Shown in pieces: positions 8,087 through 16,133 of a DNA stretch of 32,591 nt. The notes under the pieces were generated by a model that was not told where the DNA came from, made no database searches, and saw only the letters and a list, made by a program, of their open reading frames with translations. This stretch comes from Candidatus Binataceae bacterium (GTDB lineage Bacteria > Desulfobacterota > Binatia > Binatales > Binataceae): the NCBI GenBank assembly GCA_035500095.1, contig DATJXN010000131.1, forward strand, positions 1 to 32,591, read 5' to 3'. Position 1 is the first letter of the stretch; every line of letters starts with the position of its first letter. A program made the position numbers and the translations under genes.

Positions 8087-9010
8087 TTAGGGGACAACCC
8101 GTTCCGGGTTGCTGTAAAGGTTGAAGGTGCGGTCGCGCAGGAAGCCGACCAGCGTGATGCCAACCTCTTGCGCCAGTTCCACCGCGAGCGACGACGGCGC
8201 AGAAATTGCCGCCAGAATCGGAACGCCGGCGGCTGCCGCCTTCTGCACGATCTCGAAGCTCAGCCGGCCGCTCACCGCCATCAGCGCCACCCCAAGCGGC
8301 AGCATCCCGTTCATCAGCGCGCAGCCGACGACCTTATCGACCGCGTTGTGTCGGCCGACATCTTCGCGCAGCGCTTTAAGTTTCACTTTCCTAATCGGCG
8401 CCTCGGCGCGGCCGTTCTTGCGCGTATCTTCGGTCTGCGCGGGCGAAGGGGACGGCGCAAAGAGCGCGGCGGCGTGCAATCCACCGGTCGCGGCAAAGAC
8501 CTCCTGCGCGCGGCGCATCATCGGCGCGAGTTCAAGGATCGCGCCGGCCGCGACGGTCATCCGCAAGTCGATCGGGGCGACGCGGCGTTGAATCGCCTCG
8601 ATACTGGTTTTGCCGCACACGCCGCAGCTCGACGAGATCGTGAAGTTGCGCTTGAGACGCTCGCGCAGGTTCGCCGCCGGGACATTGAGGATAACGTCCA
8701 CCGCGTTAGGATCTGGCGCGCCCCTGGGACCGCGCACGCGGCGAATCTCGCCCAGGTCGGCCGGCGCTTCGATAAAGCCTTCGGCGAGCAGAAAGCCGGC
8801 AACCAGTTCCTCGTCGTGGCCCGGTGTGCGCATCGTGAGCGTGAAGCGCCGCCCCGCGAGCCGGATTTCGAGCGGCTCTTCGACCGCGAGCCGCTCGTCC
8901 TCGACGGCGAAACTCCCGCCGTTAAACTTGTGCGCAGGATGACGGCGGATGCCGGCCGGCGCATCCGCGCGCGCGGCGCCCTCCGCTATCCGTTTTGCTT
9001 GGCGGGGCAT
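8087..9010 (-). CDS. fdhD: Formate dehydrogenase accessory sulfurtransferase FdhD (FdsC)
   Basis: A 307-residue cytoplasmic protein that carries sulfur from a cysteine desulfurase to the bis-MGD molybdenum cofactor, making the sulfido ligand that formate dehydrogenase needs. The redox-active pair is C129 and C132 in SSCGVCGK; other family motifs are ATGGLHAAALF and EDVGRHNAVDK (cofactor-binding region), then the conserved SGRLSFEIVQKAA. The N-terminus is about 25 residues longer than the E. coli type, without obvious meaning. It starts 20 bp after the fdsD stop, as the last gene of the fds operon. Confidence 0.95.
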   Translation of the reverse strand: MPRQAKRIAEGAARADAPAGIRRHPAHKFNGGSFAVEDERLAVEEPLEIRLAGRRFTLTMRTPGHDEELVAGFLLAEGFIEAPADLGEIRRVRGPRGAPDPNAVDVILNVPAANLRERLKRNFTISSSCGVCGKTSIEAIQRRVAPIDLRMTVAAGAILELAPMMRRAQEVFAATGGLHAAALFAPSPSPAQTEDTRKNGRAEAPIRKVKLKALREDVGRHNAVDKVVGCALMNGMLPLGVALMAVSGRLSFEIVQKAAAAGVPILAAISAPSSLAVELAQEVGITLVGFLRDRTFNLYSNPERVVP

Positions 9011-9030
9011 TGGCCAGCCGGCGTGTCCGG

Positions 9031-9273
9031 CTATCCGGCCGCCTTGGCGGAAGCCTGGTTTTCTAGCATGCGAACCGCGTCGCGCGCGATGTCGTTCAGA
9101 CCTTCGCCGCCGTGGCTTGCGAGGTGTGCGGCGATTTCGCGGCGCATCCGCGGATCCCAGAAACTCCGCAGATGCTGCGCGGTCGCGGTTACGGCTTCAT
9201 TGCGATCGGGATCGGAGGTCTTGAAGAAATCGGCGATCTGATTGGCCATCGTGACCAGGTGGTGAAGGTCCAT
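9031..9273 (-). CDS. fdsD: Formate dehydrogenase delta subunit FdsD
   Basis: An 80-residue small protein matching the FdsD family: an N-terminal MANQIADFFKT stretch, then HLRSFWDPRMRREI and a C-terminal helix. In Cupriavidus and Rhodobacter FdsD is a small subunit of the soluble NAD-dependent formate dehydrogenase and helps assembly or stability with FdsC/FdhD. The ATG at 9273 is preceded by GAGGGA and lies 39 bp after the fdsA stop. The order here is A-D-C, with fdsD before fdhD, whereas the classical cluster is fdsGBACD. Confidence 0.9.
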   Translation of the reverse strand: MDLHHLVTMANQIADFFKTSDPDRNEAVTATAQHLRSFWDPRMRREIAAHLASHGGEGLNDIARDAVRMLENQASAKAAG

Positions 9274-9312
9274 CGCCGCGCGTCCCTCAAATCGCCGGGC
9301 TGCGAGCCAGCG

Positions 9313-12153
9313 TCAGCGTCCCGCCGCCGGATGCGGGTCGGCGCCCTGTCCTTCCGTGCCTGTGCCTGCCGCGCGCCGCGCGCCCGGCTCGGCGGCCGGC
9401 ATCACCTGCACGGCGGTCACCTTGTATTCGGGGCAATTCGTCGCCCAGTCCGAGTTCTCGGTGGTGACGATATTGGTGCCGGAGGATTGGTAGTGGAACG
9501 TCGTATAGACGACGCCGGGCGGCACGCGTTCGGTGACTTGCGCGCGAAGCGTGGTTTCGCCGGCGCGGCTGCTGACCCTGACCCACGCGCCGTCGCGGAC
9601 ACCGCGCTCCTCGGCGTCGTGCGGATGGATTTCGAGCAGGTCCTCGTGATGCCACGCGGTGTTGGCGGTGCGCCGGGTCTGCGTGCCGACGTTGTACTGG
9701 GAGAGGATGCGGCCGGTCGTGAGGATGAGCGGGAAGCGCGGCCCGACCTTCTCGTCGGTCGGGATGTATTCGGTCACCACGAAGCGGCCCTTGCCGCGGA
9801 CGAACTGCCCGACGTGCATCACCGGCGTCCCCTCCGGCGCCTTGTCGTTGCACGGCCATTGCACGGAACCCAGGCGATCGAGCTTTTCGTAGCTGACGCC
9901 GGAAAAGGTCGGGGTGAGGCGCGCGATCTCGTCCATGATTTCCGACGGATGGACGTAGCGCATCGGGTAGCCGAACGCGGCCGAAAGCTCGCAGGTGATT
10001 TCCCAGTCGGCCTTGCCGGCGAGCGGTGGCATTACCTTGCGCACGCGCGAGATGCGCCGCTCGGAATTGGTGAAGGTCCCGTCCTTTTCGAGGAACGACG
10101 AGCCGGGCAGGAAAACGTGCGCGTATTTCGCGGTCTCGTTGAAGAAGATGTCCTGCACGATCACGCAATCCATCGCGCTGAGCGCCGCGGTCACGTGATG
10201 CGTGTTGGGGTCGGATTGCGCGATGTCCTCGCCCTGCACGTAGAGCCCGCGAAAGCTGCCGTCGAGCGCCGCGTCGAACATGTTGGGGATGCGCAGGCCC
10301 GGCTCCGGATCGAGCCTGACGCCCCATGCGGCCTCGAAGCTCGCGCGCATCGCGGTATCCGAGATGTGGCGATAGCCGGTCAGTTCGTGCGGGAACGATC
10401 CCATGTCGCACGAGCCCTGCACGTTGTTCTGCCCGCGCAGCGGATTGACGCCGACGCCTGCGCGTCCGAGATTCCCGGTCGCCATCGCCAGGTTCGCCAT
10501 CCCCAGCACCATCGTGCTGCCCTGGCTATGCTCGGTCACGCCGAGGCCATAGTAGATTACGGCGTTGCCGCCGGTGGCGTAGAGGCGCGCCGCCGCGCGA
10601 ATTTTTTCCGCTGGCACGCCGGTGACTTTGGCCGCCGCCGCGGGAGAATTGCGCTCCTCGAGAATGAATTTCTTCCACAATTCGTACGCGGGCCATTCGC
10701 AGCGCTCGCGCACGAAATCTTCTTTCGCGAGCCCCTCGCTCAGCACCACGTGCGCGAACGCGTTGATCAGCGCGACGTTGGTGCCCGGCAGGAGCGGCAG
10801 ATGATACGTCGCCTCGACATGCGGTGCGCGCACGAGATCGATCGTGCGCGGGTCGGCGACGATCAGCTTCGCGCCCTGGCGCAGCCGCCGCTTCATCAGC
10901 GAGGCGAACACCGGATGGCCGTCGGTCGGGTTGCAGCCGATGACCAGGATAACGTCGGCCTCGAGCACCGAGTCGAAGTCCTGCGTGCCGGCCGAGGTCC
11001 CGAGCGTCGTCTTGAGCCCATAGCCGGTGGGCGAATGGCATACGCGTGCGCAGGTGTCGACGTTGTTGTTGCCGAAAGCCGCGCGCACCATCTTCTGCAC
11101 CAGGTAGGTTTCCTCGTTGGTGCAGCGCGAAGAGGTGATGCCGCCGATCGAACCGGGGCCGTACTTCGCGCGAATCTCCTTGAGCCGCCGTGCCGCGTGA
11201 CCGATCGCTTCGTCCCACGACACCGTGCGCCACGGGTCACTCGTCCTCTCGCGCACCATCGGCGTCAGCACGCGGTCCGGATGCGTCGCGTAGCCCCACG
11301 CGAAGCGGCCCTTGACGCACGAATGGCCGTGATTCGGCATCCCGTCCTTGTTCGGCAGCATGCGCACGACCTGGTCGCCCTTCACTTCGGCCTTGAACGA
11401 GCATCCGACGCCGCAATAGCCGCAGGTGGTGGTGACGGCGCGCTCGGCGACGCCCTTCTCGAGCATCGACTTCTCGACCAGCGCATCGGTCGGGCAAGCC
11501 TGCACGCAAGCCCCGCACGAGACGCACTCGGATTCGAAGAACGGCTGATGCTGGCTCGGCGAGACGGCGGAATTGAAGCCGCGCCCTTCGATCGTCAGCG
11601 CGAAGGTGCCCTGAACCTCCTCGCACGCGCGCACGCATCGCGAGCACACGATGCAGCGCGCGGGATCGAACGCGAAATAGGGATTGGAGGCGTCGCGCGC
11701 GGCGTCGAGATGATTCCTGCCCTCGAAACCGTAGCGGACTTCGCTCAGCCCCACCGCGTCGGCCATCGCATGCAACTCGCAGTTGCCGTTGCCGGCGCAC
11801 GACGCGCGGTCGGCAGGATGGTCCGACATGTAGAGTTCCATCACGCCGCGCCGCAGCCGCTCGAGCATCTCGGACTTCGTCCGCACCTTCATCCCGGATT
11901 CGACCGGCGTGGTGCACGAAGCGGGATAGCCATTGCGCCCTTCGACCTGGACAAGGCAGAGGCGGCATGAGCCGAACCGCTCAAGCGAATCGGTGGCGCA
12001 GAGCTTGGGTATCGCAACGTCGGCGAGCGCCGCGGCGCGCAGCACCGAAGTTCCCTCGGGCACGCTTACCTCGCGGCCGTCGACTTCGAGCGTGACGAGC
12101 CGGGCGGAGGTCTTAAGCGGCGTCCCGTAGTCGCGGTCGGTTTTCGATAGCAC
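9313..12153 (-). CDS. fdsA: NAD-dependent formate dehydrogenase alpha (catalytic, molybdenum) subunit
   Basis: A 946-residue catalytic subunit oxidising formate to CO2. N-terminal 2Fe-2S ferredoxin domain: C52, C63, C66, C80. Next comes the His-Cys3 4Fe-4S site, with H112, C119 and C125, but the ligand expected at 116 is Arg (HPADRASC). Two 4Fe-4S sites follow: C167/C170/C173/C177 and C210/C213/C216/C220. The molybdenum domain starts with C244, C247, C251 and C279, and has the active-site pair C372-H373 in ARVCHSPTGYG. The C-terminal MGD-binding domain reads HHEDLLEIHP to NIVTTENSDWATNCPE, followed by a short Ala/Gly/Pro tail. TGC, not TGA, encodes the active-site residue, so no selenocysteine. 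The start is GTG at 12153 with AGGAGG upstream. Confidence 0.96.
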   Translation of the reverse strand: MLSKTDRDYGTPLKTSARLVTLEVDGREVSVPEGTSVLRAAALADVAIPKLCATDSLERFGSCRLCLVQVEGRNGYPASCTTPVESGMKVRTKSEMLERLRRGVMELYMSDHPADRASCAGNGNCELHAMADAVGLSEVRYGFEGRNHLDAARDASNPYFAFDPARCIVCSRCVRACEEVQGTFALTIEGRGFNSAVSPSQHQPFFESECVSCGACVQACPTDALVEKSMLEKGVAERAVTTTCGYCGVGCSFKAEVKGDQVVRMLPNKDGMPNHGHSCVKGRFAWGYATHPDRVLTPMVRERTSDPWRTVSWDEAIGHAARRLKEIRAKYGPGSIGGITSSRCTNEETYLVQKMVRAAFGNNNVDTCARVCHSPTGYGLKTTLGTSAGTQDFDSVLEADVILVIGCNPTDGHPVFASLMKRRLRQGAKLIVADPRTIDLVRAPHVEATYHLPLLPGTNVALINAFAHVVLSEGLAKEDFVRERCEWPAYELWKKFILEERNSPAAAAKVTGVPAEKIRAAARLYATGGNAVIYYGLGVTEHSQGSTMVLGMANLAMATGNLGRAGVGVNPLRGQNNVQGSCDMGSFPHELTGYRHISDTAMRASFEAAWGVRLDPEPGLRIPNMFDAALDGSFRGLYVQGEDIAQSDPNTHHVTAALSAMDCVIVQDIFFNETAKYAHVFLPGSSFLEKDGTFTNSERRISRVRKVMPPLAGKADWEITCELSAAFGYPMRYVHPSEIMDEIARLTPTFSGVSYEKLDRLGSVQWPCNDKAPEGTPVMHVGQFVRGKGRFVVTEYIPTDEKVGPRFPLILTTGRILSQYNVGTQTRRTANTAWHHEDLLEIHPHDAEERGVRDGAWVRVSSRAGETTLRAQVTERVPPGVVYTTFHYQSSGTNIVTTENSDWATNCPEYKVTAVQVMPAAEPGARRAAGTGTEGQGADPHPAAGR

Positions 12154-12239
12154 GGCTCAGCCTCCTCGCGACGCGGACACGCGCCTGGCGCTTGACCGGG
12201 GCGCGTCCGGCAGAGGCGATTTCGGCGCGCCCGACAAGT

Positions 12240-12251
12240 TCAAGCACTTGA
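12240..12251. promoter_or_regulatory. Palindrome in the fdsB-fdsA gap
   Basis: TCAAGCACTTGA has two perfect 5-bp arms around a CA centre, and it lies in an unusually AT-rich patch within the 113-bp space between fdsB and fdsA. All other junctions in the operon are 39 bp or less. It may be a regulator site, an internal control element or chance. Confidence 0.25.
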
Positions 12252-12266
12252 TTAAGTTTAGCGCGT

Positions 12267-13826
12267 TCAGCCCGTCCATGCCACGTCGCTCTGCGAAAGG
12301 CCAAAATCCTCGGGAAAATGGCGCAGCGCGCTGAGCACGGGCAGCGGCGTCAAGCCGCCGAGCGCGCACAGCGATCCATACGTCAGTGTATCGCACAGAT
12401 CGCGCAGCAACCCTATCGCCGCCGTGCGGCCTCCGGCGCTCGCGAGGCGGTCGAGCACCTCCGCGCCGCGCGTCGATCCGATTCGGCACGGCGTGCATTT
12501 GCCGCACGACTCGATCGCGCAGAACTCGAACGCCCATCGCGCCTGCCGCGCGAGATCGACCGTATCGTCGAAGACCACGATTCCGCCGTGGCCGACGATC
12601 CCCTTCTTCGCGGCGAACGCCTCATAGTCCATCGGCAAGTCGAGCATGCTCGCGGGAAAATAGGCGCCCAGCGGCCCGCCGACCTGCACCGCACGCAGCG
12701 GACGTCCGCTGCAAGTGCCGCCGCCGTAGTCTTCGACCAAATCGCGCAGGGTGACGCCGAAGGCTTTTTCGATCAGGCCCGGGCGCTTGATGTTGCCGGC
12801 GAGTTGAATCGGCAGCGTGCCGCGCGAACGGCCCATCCCGTAATCCTTGTAGAAGGCGGCGCCGCGCTCGAGGATTACCGGCACGGTGGCGAGCGAGATG
12901 ACGTTGTTCACGATGGTCGGCCGGCCGAACAGCCCGGCAATCGCCGGCACCGGCGGCTTGTAACGCACCATCCCGCGCTTGCCCTCGAGGCTCTCAAGCA
13001 TCGCGGTCTCTTCGCCGCAGACGTACGCGCCCGCGCCGAGCCGCACTTCGAGATTGAACGTATGCGAGCTGCCGGCGACCTTCTCGCCCAGGTATCCGCG
13101 CCGATAGGCCACAGCGATCGCCTCGTTCAGCGTGCGCAGCGCGTACGGATACTCCGAGCGCAAGTAGATGTAGCCCTGGTTCGCGCCCGCGCATGCGGCG
13201 GCGATCGTCATCCCCTCGATCAGCACGAACGGGTCGCCTTCCATGATCATGCGATCCGAGAAGGTGCCGGAGTCGCCCTCATCGGCGTTGCAGACGACAT
13301 ACTTCTGACGCGCCGCGGCCTGCTGCGTGGTGCGCCACTTGATGCCGGCGGGGAAGCCCGCGCCGCCGCGCCCGCGAAGTCCCGACTCCGCAATTTCTTC
13401 GACGATCTTTTCGGCCGGCATGGAAAGCGCGCGCGCGAGGCCCCGATAGCCGCCGTGCGCAACGTAGTCGTCGAGCGAGACCGGATCGACGATTCCAACG
13501 CGCGCGAAAGTCAACCGCTCCTGGCGCTTCAGATAGGAAATCTCTTCCGTCAGACCGAGGCTCAAGCGATGCTCGCCGCCGCTCGGAAATCCCGAATCGA
13601 AAAGCGCCGGAACGTCGGCCGGCGCGACTGGCCCGTAGGCGATACGGCCGCGTGCGCTCTCGACTTCGACCATCGGCTCGAGCCAGAACATCCCGCGCGA
13701 GCCGTTGCGCACCAGGCGCAAATCGATTCCGCGCCGCGCCGCTTCGGCCGCGATGGCGTCGGCGACCGCGCCCGCGCCGAGCGAGAGCGCCGAGGAGTCG
13801 CGCGGAACGTAAACCGTCGCGCTCAT
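12267..13826 (-). CDS. fdsB: NAD-dependent formate dehydrogenase beta (diaphorase) subunit
   Basis: A 519-residue NuoF-like subunit that takes electrons from FdsA and reduces NAD+ through FMN. Residues about 1-100 form a thioredoxin-like domain related to NuoE, the usual FdsB extension. The FMN/NADH fold has LRGRGGAGFPAGIKW (about 150-164), CNADEGDSGTFSDR and GAGAYVCGEETAMLESLEG. The 4Fe-4S (N3-type) ligands are C441, C444 and C447 (ESCGKCTPC) plus C487. The start codon overlaps the fdsG stop by four bases (ATGA), which points to translational coupling. All expected cofactor residues are present. Confidence 0.96.
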   Translation of the reverse strand: MSATVYVPRDSSALSLGAGAVADAIAAEAARRGIDLRLVRNGSRGMFWLEPMVEVESARGRIAYGPVAPADVPALFDSGFPSGGEHRLSLGLTEEISYLKRQERLTFARVGIVDPVSLDDYVAHGGYRGLARALSMPAEKIVEEIAESGLRGRGGAGFPAGIKWRTTQQAAARQKYVVCNADEGDSGTFSDRMIMEGDPFVLIEGMTIAAACAGANQGYIYLRSEYPYALRTLNEAIAVAYRRGYLGEKVAGSSHTFNLEVRLGAGAYVCGEETAMLESLEGKRGMVRYKPPVPAIAGLFGRPTIVNNVISLATVPVILERGAAFYKDYGMGRSRGTLPIQLAGNIKRPGLIEKAFGVTLRDLVEDYGGGTCSGRPLRAVQVGGPLGAYFPASMLDLPMDYEAFAAKKGIVGHGGIVVFDDTVDLARQARWAFEFCAIESCGKCTPCRIGSTRGAEVLDRLASAGGRTAAIGLLRDLCDTLTYGSLCALGGLTPLPVLSALRHFPEDFGLSQSDVAWTG

Positions 13827-14308
13827 CGGCCATCATCCTTACGCCCGGCCAGCAACTCGTCGAAACGCTCCGGGCTCACGCGCCCGTAGAGTTCGTCGTT
13901 CAGCATCATTGCCGGCGAGCATCCGCAATTTCCAAGGCAATAGACGGGCTCGAGCGTAAAGGCCCCGTCGCGCGTGGTCTCGCCGAATCCCACTCCGAGG
14001 CGCGCGCGCACGTGCTCGGCCAGCGCCACCGCTCCCATCGCCTGGCACGACTCGGCGCGGCACAGGCGAATCACGTTGCGGCCGGGCGGCGCGGAGCGAA
14101 AATCATGATAGAAGGTGACAACGCCGTGGACCTCGGCGCGCGAGAGATTGAGCGCGTGCGCGATCACCGGCACGCTTTCGCGCGGGACGTAACCGAACCG
14201 ATCCTGGACTTCGTGCAGGATGAGCATCAGCGCTCCCGGACGCTCCTTGAGCCCGGCTGCGATCGCCTCCACGGCCACCCCGTCGAAGCCGTTTTTATTC
14301 CGTTCCAT
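13823..14308 (-). CDS. fdsG: NAD-dependent formate dehydrogenase gamma subunit (2Fe-2S, NuoE-like)
   Basis: A 161-residue thioredoxin-fold ferredoxin with the 2Fe-2S ligands C83, C88 (CRAESC), C124 and C128 (CLGNC). The helical N-terminal part (ALMLILHEVQDRFGYVP) is standard for NuoE/FdsG. I chose the ATG at 14308 because homology begins just after it; an in-frame ATG at 14356 would add 16 unrelated basic residues. It is the first gene of the fdsGBA-D-fdhD operon. No fdsR-type LysR regulator gene is next to it; instead a nitrate-reductase-associated-family gene is divergent, 166 bp away. Confidence 0.94.
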   Translation of the reverse strand: MERNKNGFDGVAVEAIAAGLKERPGALMLILHEVQDRFGYVPRESVPVIAHALNLSRAEVHGVVTFYHDFRSAPPGRNVIRLCRAESCQAMGAVALAEHVRARLGVGFGETTRDGAFTLEPVYCLGNCGCSPAMMLNDELYGRVSPERFDELLAGRKDDGR

Positions 14309-14424
14309 AGCCAATCGTGCACCGTCCGCGTTAAGGTTCCGACAGCGGCGGCGCATCCGTCAAGAGTCCGCCACCGGCACGATTATCAGCGAGAGGGCCA
14401 CTCTGCCGCGATTGCCGTCCCGGC

Positions 14425-14433
14425 TGCTATGAT
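14425..14433 (+). promoter_or_regulatory. Extended -10 promoter candidate for the nitrate-reductase-associated gene
   Basis: TGCTATGAT is a TG-n-TATGAT extended -10 box about 42 bp before the ATG at 14475. No good -35 is seen at 17 bp, as is common with extended -10 promoters. Confidence 0.35.
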
Positions 14434-14474
14434 CGCCGGAAAGGGGCGGCCGGAGACGAGCCCGGAGACAAATC

Positions 14475-14927
14475 ATGATGCGCGAATTCAAGTTCGAGGA
14501 CGAGATGAGCACGACTCTCGCATGCGTGCCGATGGCGGTGCGGCGCAAGCTTGACCGGGTCGGAGTCAAAGTCGGGCTCGAGCAATGGAAAGCGCTCGGG
14601 CGCGGCGAGCGGCTGGCGATTTGCCATCTGCCGGTCGAGCGCCACGACGAACGCGAGGCTTTCAGGCTGTTCATCAACGAGGCCGTGCGCCGGGCCTTTG
14701 GCGCGGAGCCGCGCACGCTCGCCGAGGCGCAGCGGGCCATCGCCGATCCGCCGTCCAGGCTTCCCGCTCCGCTCGCCGAGCGTGCTCGGGCGGCGGGCGT
14801 ACCGCTCGACCAGGCGGCATGGGAACGGCTCGACGGCGATGAGCGCTACGCGCTAATCAAGCTCGGCGGTGGCCCAGAAGTAAGCCACAATCTCGCCGCC
14901 GCACTCGCCGAGTTCGTCCAGCGTTAG
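14475..14927 (+). CDS. Nitrate reductase associated protein family (Nitr_red_assoc)
   Basis: A 150-residue protein with the family's ordered motifs: an N-terminal FKFEDEM, CVPMAVRRKLDRVGVKVGL, a WKAL...ER stretch, then ADPPSRLP and a C-terminal YALIKLGGG...HNLAAALAEF. The family is best known as a conserved gene beside the nitrate reductase genes of cyanobacteria, and its biochemical job is not established. No nitrate reductase or nitrite reductase is in this window; the neighbour is the Mo-dependent formate dehydrogenase operon, divergently transcribed. Ribosome site GGAG lies before the start; a second ATG at 14478 is equally possible. It converges on thiD with a 7-bp gap. Confidence 0.8.
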   Translation: MMREFKFEDEMSTTLACVPMAVRRKLDRVGVKVGLEQWKALGRGERLAICHLPVERHDEREAFRLFINEAVRRAFGAEPRTLAEAQRAIADPPSRLPAPLAERARAAGVPLDQAAWERLDGDERYALIKLGGGPEVSHNLAAALAEFVQR

Positions 14928-14934
14928 AGTTACC

Positions 14935-15789
14935 TCATTTGCGCGCGAAATGACCGAGCACGGCGCGTCCCGCGCCGAGCGTAAAGCGCGCGCGCAGAGC
15001 CGTGCTGACGTAGCGCTTGGCGTGACGCACGGCCTCGAGAAGTTCCATCCTCTGCGCGAGATACGCGGCGATCGCCGCCGACAGCGCGCATCCGAGGCCA
15101 TGCGCGCCGCCACCCGAAATTCGCGCGGCGCGCAATTCGACGAATTCGCGGCCGTCATAGAAGAGGTCGGTTGACTCTTCTCGCGATTTTCCTCGCGAAT
15201 GAGAGAGGATATGCCCGCCCTTGATCAGCACGGCTCGGGCGCCCGCGGCGGTGAGCGCGCGCGCCATCGCGCGAATCGCCGCCGGACTCGCCCCGTCCAT
15301 GCCGCTCAGCGCCTGCGCCTCGGCCAGGTTGGGCGTAACGATTCGTGCAAGCGGGAGCAATCGCCTAAGGAGCGCCCGCTCGCCCGCCGGTTCGAGGAGC
15401 CGCACGCCGGCGCTCGATATCAGCACCGGATCGACGACCGGCGAAGGAAGATCGAGCCGCGAGATTGAGTCTGCCACGGCATTTACGATCCCGGCGCTGC
15501 CGAGCGCGCCGGTCTTGAGCGCGTCGGGCCGGCGCTCGGCCGCGAGCGTTTCGATCTGCGCGACGATCATCGCGGGCGCAACCGGCGCCACACGATTCAC
15601 GGCGGAACTGTTCTGCGCGATCACTGCGGTTATCGCCGAGTAGCCGTACACGCCGAGCGCAGCGAAGGTTTTGAGGTCGGCCTGGATTCCCGCGCCGCCG
15701 CCAGGATCGCTGCCGGCGATTGTCAGCGCCACGACGTTGCCAGCATCGTGGCGATGGCGGCGGCCGGACGAGCGCGCGGCTTTCTTCAT
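14935..15789 (-). CDS. thiD: Hydroxymethylpyrimidine/phosphomethylpyrimidine kinase
   Basis: A 284-residue ribokinase-fold kinase of thiamine synthesis, phosphorylating HMP and HMP-P to HMP-PP in the cytoplasm. The substrate motif [16 protein letters not shown] is at residues 25-40; the anion-hole motif near C234 reads GAHGLGC where most family members have [18 protein letters not shown] and [11 protein letters not shown] are typical. The first 18 basic residues precede the conserved part, so a later start such as the GTG at codon 19 is possible. Stands alone, with no other thi gene or visible TPP riboswitch nearby. Confidence 0.9.
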   Translation of the reverse strand: MKKAARSSGRRHRHDAGNVVALTIAGSDPGGGAGIQADLKTFAALGVYGYSAITAVIAQNSSAVNRVAPVAPAMIVAQIETLAAERRPDALKTGALGSAGIVNAVADSISRLDLPSPVVDPVLISSAGVRLLEPAGERALLRRLLPLARIVTPNLAEAQALSGMDGASPAAIRAMARALTAAGARAVLIKGGHILSHSRGKSREESTDLFYDGREFVELRAARISGGGAHGLGCALSAAIAAYLAQRMELLEAVRHAKRYVSTALRARFTLGAGRAVLGHFARK

Positions 15790-16133
15790 TGGCAGAGAGC
15801 TTCCGCCGTCTTTGCGCTGCGTATTACGGCTCGACTCGCCTGCCGGCGGGCTCGGGTCTCAGCGAGCGCGCATGGACAGGGAACAGGAGCTGCGGAGATC
15901 GCGTTAACCGGACGGTAGCGATTCTCGAGGGTGCGTCGCGAGCGGGTCATCGTGATCGCGTTTCCCCGGTCGTCGGATTTTCCTGCGCCGCTCAGCGAAC
16001 GTTCGAAGTATACCATGGGCGCAATGACATCGTAACGCCTTACGGCGAGTGGGTTACTGGCTCCAACATGATGGGCATGGTACTGAAATAAAGGAATGCA
16101 TCCGAACCGCAAAGCGCGGCGCGCGTCTTCGCC
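15790..16133. other. 344-bp intergenic region between thiD and the DUF6178-like gene
   Basis: Two divergent genes start from this gap. I see no convincing coding frame, no tRNA-like cloverleaf and no TPP-box sequence. A small perfect hairpin (CGTAA 16031-16035, TTACG 16040-16044) and a TATACC box near 16009-16014 lie on the side of the plus-strand gene; neither has a supporting -35 element. Confidence 0.5.

Noticed and set aside
11036..11042. Possible selenocysteine in FdsA
   Set aside because: The active-site codon on the minus strand is TGC, so the enzyme is the cysteine form.
9112..11970. A long plus-strand open frame antisense to fdsA
   Set aside because: It mirrors GC-biased codons of fdsA, its protein is Arg/His/Ala-rich without a recognisable domain, and fdsA is certain.
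15790..16133. tRNA, small RNA or TPP riboswitch in the thiD upstream gap
   Set aside because: No cloverleaf, T-loop sequence or Thi-box sequence could be found by reading both strands.
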